A stretch of DNA of 64,000 nucleotides from Arenibacter sp041392165 (GCA_041392165.1 JAWKMN010000003.1:248001-312000); one strand, 5' to 3'. Shown: positions 27,658 through 37,548, numbered from the stretch's first letter. Numbers and translations: made by a program. Notes: generated by a model not told the origin, from the letters alone.

Positions 27658-28692
27658 TCATGCGTAGGTTACGATATCTATTTTCAACTCCTTGCCCAAG
27701 TTGGAGAGCTCTTTCCAAAGCTGTTCCAAACGGGCTTTTTCCGTACTGTCCAAAGTGGCGGTGGTATTTCTACTGTTCACCTTTAGATCAAGGCCCCTCA
27801 AATTCATGAAATGCTTTGCTGCGATAGAATATTTTTTACCTATTACGGATTTGTTGGCGAGTATAAAGTCATTGACTTTTTTTACGGATTCCGATATTTC
27901 CTTATCTCGGCCATTTTTCCACAGGTACGAGAACAGTTCCGGATAATAGTTGCCTGCGATACAGGACATTCCCGCCCCGTTATGACGAATGGAATGTAGT
28001 ACATCTGGCGAATGTGCATTGTAGATCCCCAAATTGGAACTTGAAGCTATTTTTATTTTCTCAGCGACCATGTCGGCATTGCATGTAGTATCCTTAAAGT
28101 ATAGGAAACGTCCTGTTTTTTGGAGTTTATTCAATATTTCAGGACTTACAAGCCGGGAATAGGGCGATGGGCATTCATAAATGCCCAAAGGGATATTTCC
28201 AGTTTTACTTAGGATGCCGTTAAAGGAATTTAATAGTGCGGAATCGTTTTCCTCCTTTTTGACCATTACGGAAGGTATCATAACAACGGCTTTAACCCCG
28301 GTGTCATAGATTTTCTTTATGAAATCTGCATTTTCCTCCACGTTTTGGGAAAAGGTTCCGGTGGATACAACGGGAAGTCGGGAATGTTTCACTACAAACT
28401 TCGTAATGTCTATACGTTCCTGATTGCTTAGCTTGTACATTTCACTGGAGCCACAATTGGCGAACAGCCCTGTGGATCCCGCATCTTCATACCAACGGAT
28501 CAATCGTTTCAATCCTTTGTAATCAACGGATAAGTCTTCGTTGAAGGGGGTCATCATTACCGGCCAAAAACCGCCCGGCAATTTGTTGTCAAGGTCATCA
28601 AGGGACAGCTTTTCGAAACCGCTACTTAACCAGACCCCTCCTAATGTGGTCATTAATCCGGCGCTTATAAAATCTCTACGGGTCCAACTCAT
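27658..28692 (-). CDS. Tat-exported DapA / N-acetylneuraminate-lyase family protein
   Basis: 344 residues. The N-terminus has a twin-arginine signal (TRRDFIS then a hydrophobic stretch to about 25), which is unusual because this aldolase family is normally cytoplasmic. The class-I aldolase TIM barrel follows with intact catalytic residues: Schiff-base Lys200 in LYFKDTT and Tyr172 in GIYECP. The substrate-carboxylate loop is NCGSSEMYKLSNQER near 79-93 in place of the common GTTGE form. It may cleave or form a 2-keto-acid sugar (sialic-acid-like or KDG-like) outside the cytoplasm, or act on folded export with cofactor. It lies between a SusCD pair and a beta-propeller lipoprotein. Confidence 0.82.
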   Translation of the reverse strand: MSWTRRDFISAGLMTTLGGVWLSSGFEKLSLDDLDNKLPGGFWPVMMTPFNEDLSVDYKGLKRLIRWYEDAGSTGLFANCGSSEMYKLSNQERIDITKFVVKHSRLPVVSTGTFSQNVEENADFIKKIYDTGVKAVVMIPSVMVKKEENDSALLNSFNGILSKTGNIPLGIYECPSPYSRLVSPEILNKLQKTGRFLYFKDTTCNADMVAEKIKIASSSNLGIYNAHSPDVLHSIRHNGAGMSCIAGNYYPELFSYLWKNGRDKEISESVKKVNDFILANKSVIGKKYSIAAKHFMNLRGLDLKVNSRNTTATLDSTEKARLEQLWKELSNLGKELKIDIVTYA

Positions 28693-28812
28693 TGTTTAAA
28701 ATATTTAATTAAAATTATGCCCATAACATGGGTGTTAAGTATCCAATTTGGTAGCTGCCAATGTATTGTGTTTAAAGGCTTCTACCACCGTTGGCAATTT
28801 CACTATTTTTTA

Positions 28813-28842
28813 AAACCTATGGATTGAAAAATCCATAGGTTT
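28813..28842. terminator. Terminator hairpin after the second susD
   Basis: AAACCTATGGAT and ATCCATAGGTTT form a 12-bp perfect stem around the loop TGAAAA, 100 bp beyond the minus-strand SusD stop at 28943. Confidence 0.65.
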
Positions 28843-28942
28843 ATTGATTATTATTTGTTGTAATCTTTGTCCGTTTTGGTCAAAATCACCGGAATGGTAT
28901 ACTGGTTCCGTATTTTAGGCCAATGTTGCGTACATACAAATA

Positions 28943-30676
28943 TTATTGTAGCAACCACATTAGGGACCATTGATCATTGATGGCAGGTTGTAAACGACCC
29001 ACTGCTTCGGTTAGGTTGTCCTGATTAAAGGGATCCGATAGGATTTGCCTTTTGGGGATATCCTGACCTTGTGCACCTTCAATGACATTTTTTTCCAATT
29101 CTGGCAAACCTGTCCTTCTCCAGTCAAACCAGGCTTCAGCCGTCAACCAGCCTGCTATCCACTTTTGATGCATGATAGGCTCCATTTTATCCGCTGCATT
29201 GGTGTAAATTGCTTGGGCATTGGCCATATAAGAGGTCTTATCAAAGGCGACTAAGGAATTGTTGCCTTCATCATATACCGCAGCGCTGGCACCGTCGGCA
29301 ATTTGCCAACGCTCAAAAGATTTTTCAATTCCACTAAGGTAGTAATCCATTGGGTTGCCACTGATCCAACCTCTCTGGCTGGCTTCCGCCAAAATAAATT
29401 GGGTTTCGGCACTACTCATAAACATAGTAGCGGACAATTCATTCGCATTCTCGGAATATATATTGGTTAGATAAGAGATATGCGGGTTAGATGAATCTCC
29501 CAAATATATATCCGGATTTAGCGCGGCAATACCGGAACGAACATCGGTAACCGTATTTCCCATGTTGTAGTCATTTGGCGCACTAAGCGCAACCCCAAGC
29601 CCAACGAACAAAGAAGTGTTAATATCATTCGTCAAATCCGAATCGGAATTCCTGGCGTCAATGTCTACTGTGGTGTATCGTCTGACTGCGCCATCTACTA
29701 TGTCCACATTGTCAGAGGCTCCGGGAAAAATTTGAACATCTACCGGCCTTATCCATTTAGTTAATCTTGGGTCATTTAATTGGATAAGATCTTTAACAAT
29801 AGTGGCAGAAGGTTTCCTTCTATAGAATTCCGATCTAAAAGTATAGGAAAGAGGCCCTCCTGGAAAGCTGTTGTCCGAAGCGGAGCCTATCCATTTTACC
29901 GCAGCATTATCGCTAATATCCGTCATAATCGGGTTTTCAGCAGGATTGTTGACTATAGATGCTATTTCTGCCGAAGGGTCCAAGCCTGAAAGTGTTTTTT
30001 CGGATAAGCGCATACAATATCTTAAGCGCAATGAATTGGCGAATTTTCGCCACTTTTGGCCATCGCCTTGAAAAACCACATCCGTATTGGATGCGGCACC
30101 GATGGTGCCCACACCTTTCAGCATATCATTTGCTGTGGAAAGGTCCGACAATATGCCCAGGAAAATAGATTCTTGCGTATCGTATTTAGGTACAAAGGCA
30201 TCACCTCTCTCTTCGCCATTTATGGCTTCCGAGTAGGGGATATCACCAAATGTTGAAGTCAAAAAACCATAGGTATAAGATTTCATAATAAGGGATACGG
30301 CTTGGTAGTACTTTTTTTCATCGCCTTCCTTCTCCGTTTCCGCACGGTCATAAATGTATTTACTATTCGTTAGGATCGGGTAGAAACTATTAAAGTTTTT
30401 GGTATCCCAAACAAAATAGAAACTATAGAAGTCAACATTGTCCCGTTGAAGGTATTGGCTACCGGCACTTACCTCTCTTGCTTTGTAATTGGTGTCGGCA
30501 TCATTTTTAGCGGTAGAGGTCAACACATTCGTTAGAACGAATCCAATATCTATCTTGTTCTCCGGAAGTGTATTGGGGCTAATATTGGTCTCGTCAAGGG
30601 AATCACTACAAGAGCACACGATAAGCATGCACATTGATAGAATGGACCATCTTAAAGTTTTATATATCCTTTTCAT
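28943..30676 (-). CDS. SusD/RagB-like lipoprotein (SusD-like_2 type)
   Basis: 577 residues with lipoprotein signal IVCSC (Cys23). This is the longer SusD-like_2 form; diagnostic segments are RKFANSLRLRYCMRLSE near 210, TQFILAEASQRGW near 428, and the C-terminal IMHQKWIAGWLTAEAWFDWRRTGLPEL near 505-530. It captures a ligand for the SusC importer whose stop codon lies 11 bp upstream. No glycosidase is adjacent to this pair, so the nutrient may be a peptide, small sugar or sugar acid, not a large glycan. Confidence 0.9.
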   Translation of the reverse strand: MKRIYKTLRWSILSMCMLIVCSCSDSLDETNISPNTLPENKIDIGFVLTNVLTSTAKNDADTNYKAREVSAGSQYLQRDNVDFYSFYFVWDTKNFNSFYPILTNSKYIYDRAETEKEGDEKKYYQAVSLIMKSYTYGFLTSTFGDIPYSEAINGEERGDAFVPKYDTQESIFLGILSDLSTANDMLKGVGTIGAASNTDVVFQGDGQKWRKFANSLRLRYCMRLSEKTLSGLDPSAEIASIVNNPAENPIMTDISDNAAVKWIGSASDNSFPGGPLSYTFRSEFYRRKPSATIVKDLIQLNDPRLTKWIRPVDVQIFPGASDNVDIVDGAVRRYTTVDIDARNSDSDLTNDINTSLFVGLGVALSAPNDYNMGNTVTDVRSGIAALNPDIYLGDSSNPHISYLTNIYSENANELSATMFMSSAETQFILAEASQRGWISGNPMDYYLSGIEKSFERWQIADGASAAVYDEGNNSLVAFDKTSYMANAQAIYTNAADKMEPIMHQKWIAGWLTAEAWFDWRRTGLPELEKNVIEGAQGQDIPKRQILSDPFNQDNLTEAVGRLQPAINDQWSLMWLLQ

Positions 30677-30687
30677 TTTTTATCTGT

Positions 30688-33600
30688 TTAAAATGTCAAA
30701 TTAATTGTAAATCCTACGGGAGCAACCCATGGAAGGGCGTTCCATTTTTCTTTTCCTATATCGTAAGAACCGTTATTTTGATAATAGGCAAGTTCAGGAT
30801 CTATGCCGATATCAGCTGCATTCCATAACATGATATTCTTTGTGAAAACAGAGAATGAAACCCTTTGTGCCGAAATTTTTGAGGCTAATTTTTCGGGCAT
30901 ATCATAGGTAAGCGTAATATTCCTTAACTTAATAAAAGAAAGATCGTACATAAAGGAGGACCCTACATCCCATAGGCCACCACCCGGTTCCACAACTTTA
31001 TAAGCATCGAAGAACACGGTTTCAGGACCACCAAAGTTCTCGGTATAGGTGCCATCGCCATTATCTCTTACCCCAGGCCAAAAAGAACCATTGTCAAATC
31101 CGTTATATGGAAAACCGCCGGTTTGCGCATCTCTACCACCTATCCAAACATTATCGGCTTGATATATGGCAGGATTGGACTTGATTTCGTTTGCTAGTGC
31201 CGTTCTATCACCGTTAAAAGAATTGGAGCCCAAAACGCCACTAAAGGTACCTGCATCACCCTGCCATTTATCGACCCAACCGGAACGTGCTGTTCTCTTC
31301 ATGGTTTCGGAGTAGAAATTACCTCCTTGTCGCCAATCAAGGTTAGCGGATAATGTTAAATTCTTATACCTTATGGAAGTGCTCATGCCCATGTTAAAAT
31401 CATTTGTGCTCTTGCCTACCTTAGGTATAAGGGCGTCGTCTTTTTGAAATGTTAGGCCGCCATTATTATTGAGTATGGGCCAGCCCTCGTATTCGCCAGA
31501 TTCTACCCTTAACACGCTGGTTGAATATAGGTCGCCAATAATACCTCCTATCTTGGTCTGTTGTACCAGGCTTCCCGCGTTACCTACACGGATCCTATCA
31601 ATACCGTCCACCAATTCTACCAATTTGCTATCCTGTTTGGTAAAGTTGAATCCTAAATTCCATTCAAAATTGGTCGTGCGTACCGGTACGGTATTCAAAG
31701 CCAATTCTATACCGGTATTTTCCACGTTGCCCGCATTGATAGTTGCGCTGCTGAACCCGGACATAGGCGATGTTGTTACCCCTATAATTTGGTTCCTATT
31801 CTGTGTTTTGTACCAAGTTCCATCAAATCCTATCCGGTTATTTAAGAAACCTAAGTCGGCCCCAACTTCATAAGAAGTTGCTACTTCTGGCTTGAGCGCA
31901 GTATTTGGCAAACTCTGGGGCACTGAGTATTGAATGGAGTTTCCCCAAAAAGTTTGATCCAATATAGGATTTATGGAATAGGGATCTGTATCCTTTCCAA
32001 CTTCTGCCCAACCCGTTCTAAGTTTCACCAAGGATACCCAACTCGGCATTGGGGTCATTTCTGAAACCAACATACTTAATGAGGCAGATGGGTAGAAATA
32101 AGATCTGTTTTCTTTAGGCAGTGTACTGGACCAATCGTTACGTGCCGTAAGATCTAGATAAACCATTTCCTTAAAACTTAAGGAAGCCAATCCGTACAGA
32201 CTGTAAATTTCCTTTTCGAATACGCCCGATTCATACCCTAGCCCTGGTCTGGCTACATTGGACAGGGTATATAGGCCCGGCAATGTCAGCACATCGCCCC
32301 CTCCATAAAGGCTTGTATTTCTACTGTTCAAATAATTTCCACCTACAGAAGGGTTAATTCTAAAGTCACCTATTTTCTTATCATAAGAAATTAAGAAATC
32401 TATATTAGCCTCTCTTTCATCGAGCTTCGTTTGTTCGTATGCACCAAATGGTTTTACGGCAGAACTTCCGAATCCGTCATAGGACCAGGGGTAAATGGCC
32501 TCGATTTTTTCATTATTGGCGCTATAAGCTACCCGGCCCATAGCTGTTAGACCAGGTATTAGATCAATATCCAATCGCACATTTCCAAAGCCACGGATCT
32601 GATCTAAGGTTCTGTCCCTTTCATAGGCAGAGAACCATGGGTTGTTAGGAAGGGCTCCGGCTCTTCTTTGTTTTGAACCCTCTACTTCCCAATAGTCTTT
32701 AAGGTCATTAATATTCACATGCGGTGGGTTGGCGAAGATATCCATATAGATATCATCGCTTCCGTTGTTCGTTAACGGTAAATTATCCGATGTAGGTTTG
32801 GAAATGGTGATGTTGGTAGTAAGTTTTACCTTGTCGGTTATCTTATAACTGGTAGCCAGTGAAAATCCAAGTCTTTTCAGCTCCATACCAGGGGTAATTC
32901 CATCACTTTTCATGTGGTTAATGGAAAAATTAAAACTACCACGGTCATAATTTCCACTTATACTGGCATCTGTTTGGGTAGATAGTCCTGTTTGAAAGAA
33001 ATCTTTTAAACTATTGTCATACATTACCAGGGGTTGGGGTTGTCCATCGGTATTCCATTGCACTGCTTCAACACCAGCTCTTGCACCATACCAATACTGC
33101 CAAGACGATTCATTGAACTGACCTTTTTGACCCGTAGTAAAGGTATTCTGTAAATCAAAATAACTATAGGGCATACTAAGGGTAGTACTCTGTGTGAACG
33201 AAACTCCAATGCCCTTTTTGCTGCCCTCACCAGATTTGGTAGTAATAAGAATTACCCCGTTACCGGCTCTTGAACCGTACAGGGCAGCGGCACTAGCCCC
33301 TTTTAGTACCGAAACACTGGCTATATCCAAAGAGCTTATATCTCGCATTGCGTTGGTATTGCCAACGGGAGAACCATCAATAACCAGCAATGGCTCATTG
33401 TTACTGGTCAAAGAAGTCTGGCCTCTGATGATGACATTCATTTTGGCATTAATGTCGCCGCCCATTTCGTTTATTTGAACGCCCGACATTTTACCGGAAA
33501 GTCCGCTCAATACATTTGTATTGGGCTGCTGATTTAATGCTTCGGCTTCAACAACGGCCACGGCATAGCCCAAAGCCTTTTTTCCCGTTTCATACCTAAA

Positions 33601-34127
33601 GCGGTAACGACTACTTCGTCCAATTGACTGGAGTCTTCCTGAAGGGAAATATTGATATTGCTGGTATTTCCGATGGTGACCGATTGGGTCTTCATCCCAA
33701 TGTAAGAGAATACCAGTATATCCCCCACCGAGGCATCAATGGAATAGTTTCCATCGAAATCGGTCTGGGTACCATTTGTGGTCCCTTGAATTACAATACT
33801 TACTCCGGGAAGTGGCGTTCCGTCGTTGGCATCGGTTACCGTACCGGAAATTTCCATCTGTAGCTCGGAGCTGGAATTTTTTATGGGAGTTGGGACGGAC
33901 TCCGCAGCACTTTCGTAGTAGGATTCTGATATATCTCCCAATTCCCTGTCAGGAATCTCCAAATCATGGATGTTTCTGTCAGGATCAAAGGAAATAGGAA
34001 TAAAAGCGGTTTTATTCGCCCTCAAATGAAATAGGGCAATAAATAACAATAGGGAGGTTAATGTAGTTTTTAGGCCTAATTTGGGTGGACATAGCTGTCT
34101 ACCCCTCATTTTAATAAGGTTTTTCAT
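30688..34127 (-). pseudogene. SusC/RagA-family outer membrane protein with a frameshift at an A6 run
   Basis: Two overlapping frames together make one SusC. The first 197 codons (from 34127) give a signal peptide, an unusual 45-residue acidic spacer, the carboxypeptidase-regulatory domain (ISGTVTDANDGTPLPGVSIV) and the junction LDEVVVTALGMKRE, then diverge into RLWAMPWPLLKPKH and stop. The remaining frame (stop at 30688) continues from GYAVAVVEAEALNQ through plug (SRAGNGVILITT) and barrel to a terminal Phe. At 33578-33583 (T6 on plus, A6 in mRNA), adding one A, or a -1 slip, restores REKKALGYAV, the family consensus. Total about 1147 codons. It is either a truncated receptor, a slippage-corrected one, or a consensus error. 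Confidence 0.88.
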
Positions 34128-34169
34128 ATTTAATATAGATTATTGGTGGGTATTCGTTTAATCTTTATC

Positions 34170-34191
34170 GGAGGATGTTCGCGCATCTTCC
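34170..34191 (+). repeat. Leader hairpin repeat, copy 1 (susC leader)
   Basis: GGAGGATG-TTCGCG-CATCTTCC, an 8-bp stem with one G-U pair, 43 bp upstream of the susC start codon. Flanking sequence (GGTGnnTATTnGTTTA) is also shared with copy 2 at 34951-34972. The stem stays fully paired only in plus-strand RNA. Confidence 0.6.
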
Positions 34192-34381
34192 AATTGTAAT
34201 ATTTTGGTTCTTATCTGGTTTGTTTCATATATTTTATTGTTTATAGTTTGGGTTTACAATTATTTAGTCAATCGGAATAGAGTATTGGCCCAGGTAAGGA
34301 TTCCAGGATATAGGATGAAAGTTCACCTACTGCCTTTTCCAAATTCCGATACAATGTCCTTGTTATTATTCACCTAAAAAA

Positions 34382-34397
34382 GCTTTAACGATTAAGC
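34382..34397. promoter_or_regulatory. Operator-like palindrome 1 in the susC upstream region
   Basis: GCTTTAACGATTAAGC, a dyad with central CG resembling LacI-family operators. It matches 14 of 16 positions in the second site at 34447-34462; the two differences (A..A versus T..T) are symmetric about the centre. Confidence 0.55.
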
Positions 34398-34446
34398 CTA
34401 TTGGCACTGGAACATCATTAAATACACTTTGATCCACAACACAAAC

Positions 34447-34462
34447 GCTTTATCGTTTAAGC
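34447..34462. promoter_or_regulatory. Operator-like palindrome 2 in the susC upstream region
   Basis: GCTTTATCGTTTAAGC, 65 bp centre-to-centre from the first site, so both could face the same side of the helix and support looping or cooperative binding. It differs from the lacI/uxaB operator, so another regulator is implied. Confidence 0.55.
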
Positions 34463-34950
34463 AATAATAATGATAATATTTTAATTAAAACAAATTTTTA
34501 TCTTAAAATAATTAAAGGTTAACAAAAATATAATATGTTTTGATGTGATATCTTCTTAAAGAAATCAGGTTTTAGCCCTTTGAACACTGGCGCCTAGGCA
34601 AATTCCCTTATTTAAAATTCAATATTGCGCAACGACCATAGCCCTATTTATCCGGTGTTTATTTTCTAGATCCCATTGGCCTGCCTCAAGCCAATAACCT
34701 CTATTGTATGCCATGGTTTCTCTATTCAAAATATTTTCTGACCAACAGGTATCCCAACCTGAATGAAAGTTTTATAAATGATTTTTCATCCTTTTACGAA
34801 GCCGGACCGTGTAAAGCCGCAAAGGGGGTTGATTTAATGTTTAGGCTAAATTTTGAAGGCTTAAAATCCTATTCCCATGGTTAAGAAGGGATTTTATATT
34901 TTTGTATGGATTATTTAGAGGTGTATTTGTTTACCCTCAAATTAGTTGCT

Positions 34951-34972
34951 GGAGGATGTTCGCGCATCCTTC
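34951..34972 (+). repeat. Leader hairpin repeat, copy 2
   Basis: GGAGGATG-TTCGCG-CATCCTTC, followed by a T6 run (AGTTTTTTAAG), so it could terminate plus-strand transcription. It is homologous with about 50 bp of the susC leader at 34145-34191 but has no gene after it on the minus strand. Confidence 0.6.
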
Positions 34973-35059
34973 AGTTTTTTAAGTTTGTTTCGTTTGGACC
35001 ATGTAGGGATCTTATTTTAGGGATATCTTTAAAAAATCCCGTGAAAGTACCACCATATT

Positions 35060-36337
35060 CTAATCCATTATAAACTTGGCCCCCAATTCAAAAATGCTGG
35101 CGCTTAAACCGGTGGTTCTTTCGTATTGGTTACACCTAAAGCTAATGCTCTTTAATCCAAATTTCCACACTTTGCCCTGGGTAAAAATATCCTTGTAGGT
35201 AACACCCAAACCGTATTGGTTGCTGTCAAATGCCGAAAGGTCGTAATCCGAGGTGTAATATTCATAAGTGGACAAAGCCGCTTCTTTGGGATAAAAATAG
35301 TCGGAAGCGGTTTGGGTATAATAGCGATACATGGGATACACTGTAAACTTATCCGATATTTTTACCGGGATTTCCAAACTTCCCGTATAGGCCATAACCC
35401 CCCAGTCATCATAATAGTATCTAAAATATCCACGTAGGCCTATGAGTTCGTTTAAGTAATAGGAAATTCGACCCCCTATGGGTACTTTAAACCTATTGGA
35501 GGGTAATTTTTCAACATTATCCGCCAACTGAAAACCTTCTATAAAAAAGTCGTTCCTGTCTTGCAAATAAACCCTTTGGTGCGGAGTGGACAAGAGTCCT
35601 TCCTGAAAAATCAAGTCCAGGGAAAGTGAAGCCTGAAAACGCTTGGTGATGATTTGGGAAACATTAAGGGATACGGAATATGAATTCCGATTAAGTTTGT
35701 CAAATTCATGGAATAAGGGGGAATAGGTGCCGTTGCCAGTGATCCGATTATCAAAAAAGCCATCCCGTAATTCAATGGGGTACTGTGGGTTATAGGTATC
35801 CAGATATACTTGTCCACTTATTCCCAATTCCGTATTTTTTTCGTTCATGAGATGCGTGTAGCCACCTCCAAAGCCTAGGGAAAAATAATCATATTCGGCA
35901 GATACCGCAATATTGCCGCTATAGATATTATTTCGGTCTTTGGAACTATGGGTAAAGGTAGGGTGAAAATAAGTTAGGACATCACTTCTTGATGCTCCGG
36001 AGGATGCTGCCCATGGACTTGCCGTTTTATTTCCGTCGAAAGGGTTTATATTACTGGAGGAAGCCGAGGTATAGGCAGATATTCCTGCATCCAATGTTAA
36101 TATGTTGTCCTCTTCTATGGGAATGCTCACAATGATCGTAGGGGTCATATCCGTCAATTTTTCCGTTCCCTCCCCTCCCGTAACGGCGGCATTGTTCCCA
36201 TCCTGGCCATAATAGCTGTAGAGCAGCTCTACTTCAGGTGCTTCCAAGACTTTCTTAACGTATTCCCCATCGTTTCCTTGGGAAAATCCAAGCCAAGAAA
36301 TGAGACCACAAAACAATATGGATCCTAATTTTTTCAT
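35060..36337 (-). CDS. DUF3570 outer-membrane beta-barrel-like protein
   Basis: 425 residues from the ATG at 36337 (MKKLGSILFCGLISWLGFSQ is the signal peptide). The mature protein is rich in alternating amphipathic strands with aromatic girdles (YDYFSLGFGGGYTHLM, LRGYFRYYYDDWGVMAY, FTVYPMYRYYTQTASDYFY) and ends FELGAKFIMD, all consistent with an outer-membrane barrel. DUF3570 has no assigned function. It is the last gene of a four-gene unit, 7 bp after DUF4266, with ApbE and thioredoxin genes before it. I find no S/T-G-A-T flavinylation motif in it. Confidence 0.9.
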   Translation of the reverse strand: MKKLGSILFCGLISWLGFSQGNDGEYVKKVLEAPEVELLYSYYGQDGNNAAVTGGEGTEKLTDMTPTIIVSIPIEEDNILTLDAGISAYTSASSSNINPFDGNKTASPWAASSGASRSDVLTYFHPTFTHSSKDRNNIYSGNIAVSAEYDYFSLGFGGGYTHLMNEKNTELGISGQVYLDTYNPQYPIELRDGFFDNRITGNGTYSPLFHEFDKLNRNSYSVSLNVSQIITKRFQASLSLDLIFQEGLLSTPHQRVYLQDRNDFFIEGFQLADNVEKLPSNRFKVPIGGRISYYLNELIGLRGYFRYYYDDWGVMAYTGSLEIPVKISDKFTVYPMYRYYTQTASDYFYPKEAALSTYEYYTSDYDLSAFDSNQYGLGVTYKDIFTQGKVWKFGLKSISFRCNQYERTTGLSASIFELGAKFIMD

Positions 36338-36344
36338 ATTTATT

Positions 36345-36554
36345 TTAATTACATCCACATCCACCACCTGTTTTGCCCCCGTTGGCACCGGCAGCGGCCT
36401 CCCGGTAAACGTGAAAATTGGTTTCAAAGCGTTCCAGACTTTTGGTGGCCAAATCCATTTCTTCATCGTTGAGGTATACCTTGTCGTATTCTTTTACCGC
36501 AACGCATGAGGATAGTGATAAAATGCCAATAATAAGTAGGATGAAATGTTGCAT
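36345..36554 (-). CDS. DUF4266 small lipoprotein with C-terminal GGGCGCN
   Basis: 69 residues. Lipoprotein signal with lipobox LSSC (Cys17), leaving a mature peptide of about 53 residues. The middle is a charged helix (YLNDEEMDLATKSLERFETN), then a Gly/Ala linker and the end GGKTGGGCGCN, with Cys66 and Cys68 spaced C-G-C. Such a tail looks like a redox-active or metal/cofactor-binding site, or a modified peptide, presented at the membrane surface. It lies between apbE (4 bp gap) and DUF3570 (7 bp gap). DUF4266 has no established function; what the Cys pair does is inference. Confidence 0.9.
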   Translation of the reverse strand: MQHFILLIIGILSLSSCVAVKEYDKVYLNDEEMDLATKSLERFETNFHVYREAAAGANGGKTGGGCGCN

Positions 36555-36558
36555 AATG

Positions 36559-37548
36559 TTATTGGGTTTTATTAAGTTCTATGTTTTGTGAAGTGTGGAT
36601 CTGATTTTTGTCATCAATAATAATGCATTCCACCCCTTTAATTTGGTTGATCATATGAATACCGGTTTCCGTTCCCGTAATAAAAACGGAAGTAGCCAGG
36701 GCATCGCACAATTCGGCGCTATGGGCAAAAATGGTGACGCTTTGGATGCCCGTGGAGGGGTAGCCGGTTCGAGGGTCTATAATATGACTGTATTTCACCC
36801 CATTAAGGGTGATGAATTTTTCGTAATTACCAGAGGTGGCCACAGCTGCATTGACGACGGGGAACCAGGAGAAAATGTTGTTTTTGTTCAGTGGGTTGGT
36901 AATGCCTACCATCCAATCCGTACCGTCCGGTTGCTTGCCCCAGGTAGTCAGGTCCCCGGAAGCATTGATTATTCCTGCACTTACCCCTTCGGATTTTAGC
37001 AGGCTTCTTACCTTATCGGCAGCGTATCCTTTGCCTACTGCCCCAAAACCTATTTTCATACCCTCAGATTTTAGAAATACGGTCTGTGCTTTTTTATCGA
37101 GTACAATAAGTTGGTAGCCGATCTTGGCAATGGAATTTTCTATAGCTTCCTTACTTGGCATTTTGGTCATACTGCCATCATATTTCCAAATCTTGTCCAT
37201 AGAGGCATAAGTGATATCGAAGGCTCCGTCCGTAATTTTGGAGACGGTGATGCATCGTTCGATGAGGTCAAATAATTCCTGATCTATTTTTACGGGCAAT
37301 ATGCCGGCATTTTTATTTATGTCAGAGGTTTGGGAGTTAGGGTTCCATGAGGAAATCAACTTTTCAATCCTGGAGATTTCTTCAACAGCCTTGTCTATAT
37401 AGCGGTCGGCTGTGGCTTTATCTTGGGCAACTATCGTAATATCGAACCTGCTGCCCATTAATTTTGTAGTTCGTCTTTGTGCCACTTCTTGCGAAAAAGC
37501 AAAACTGCACATTAAAAAGACCATCCCGATGATTAATGGGTTTTTCAA
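36559..37548 (-). CDS. apbE: FAD:protein FMN transferase (ApbE), DUF3570-cluster paralogue
   Basis: 329 residues with a signal peptide (cleavage near FAFSQ), so exported. ApbE covalently attaches FMN from FAD to Thr/Ser of target proteins outside the cytoplasm. Motifs: LMGSRFDITIV near 30, SGDLTTWGKQPDGTDWMVGI near 200, ATSGNYEKF near 236, SHIIDPRTGYPSTG near 254, and the metal-binding CDALATSVFITG near 281. It overlaps the thioredoxin stop by 4 bp (ATGA). Neither DUF4266 nor DUF3570 next to it has the usual D-x-x-S/T-G-A-T target motif, so its substrate is elsewhere or atypical. Distinct from the second ApbE beside nqr. Confidence 0.92.
   Translation of the reverse strand: MKNPLIIGMVFLMCSFAFSQEVAQRRTTKLMGSRFDITIVAQDKATADRYIDKAVEEISRIEKLISSWNPNSQTSDINKNAGILPVKIDQELFDLIERCITVSKITDGAFDITYASMDKIWKYDGSMTKMPSKEAIENSIAKIGYQLIVLDKKAQTVFLKSEGMKIGFGAVGKGYAADKVRSLLKSEGVSAGIINASGDLTTWGKQPDGTDWMVGITNPLNKNNIFSWFPVVNAAVATSGNYEKFITLNGVKYSHIIDPRTGYPSTGIQSVTIFAHSAELCDALATSVFITGTETGIHMINQIKGVECIIIDDKNQIHTSQNIELNKTQ

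Larger units (their letters stand above)
34198..34950. other. Long non-coding region upstream of the second susC
   Basis: Roughly 750 bp without a supported gene. It holds two operator-like palindromes (34382-34397, 34447-34462), a possible minus-strand -7 box TATTTTTG (34530-34523) and a degenerate second copy of the susC leader at its right edge. The length and duplicated leader suggest that a gene has been lost here. Confidence 0.5.

Noticed and set aside
34630..34790. 45-codon stop-free stretch on the minus strand in the susC upstream region
   Set aside because: No start codon, family motif or ribosome site; such lengths arise by chance in this composition.
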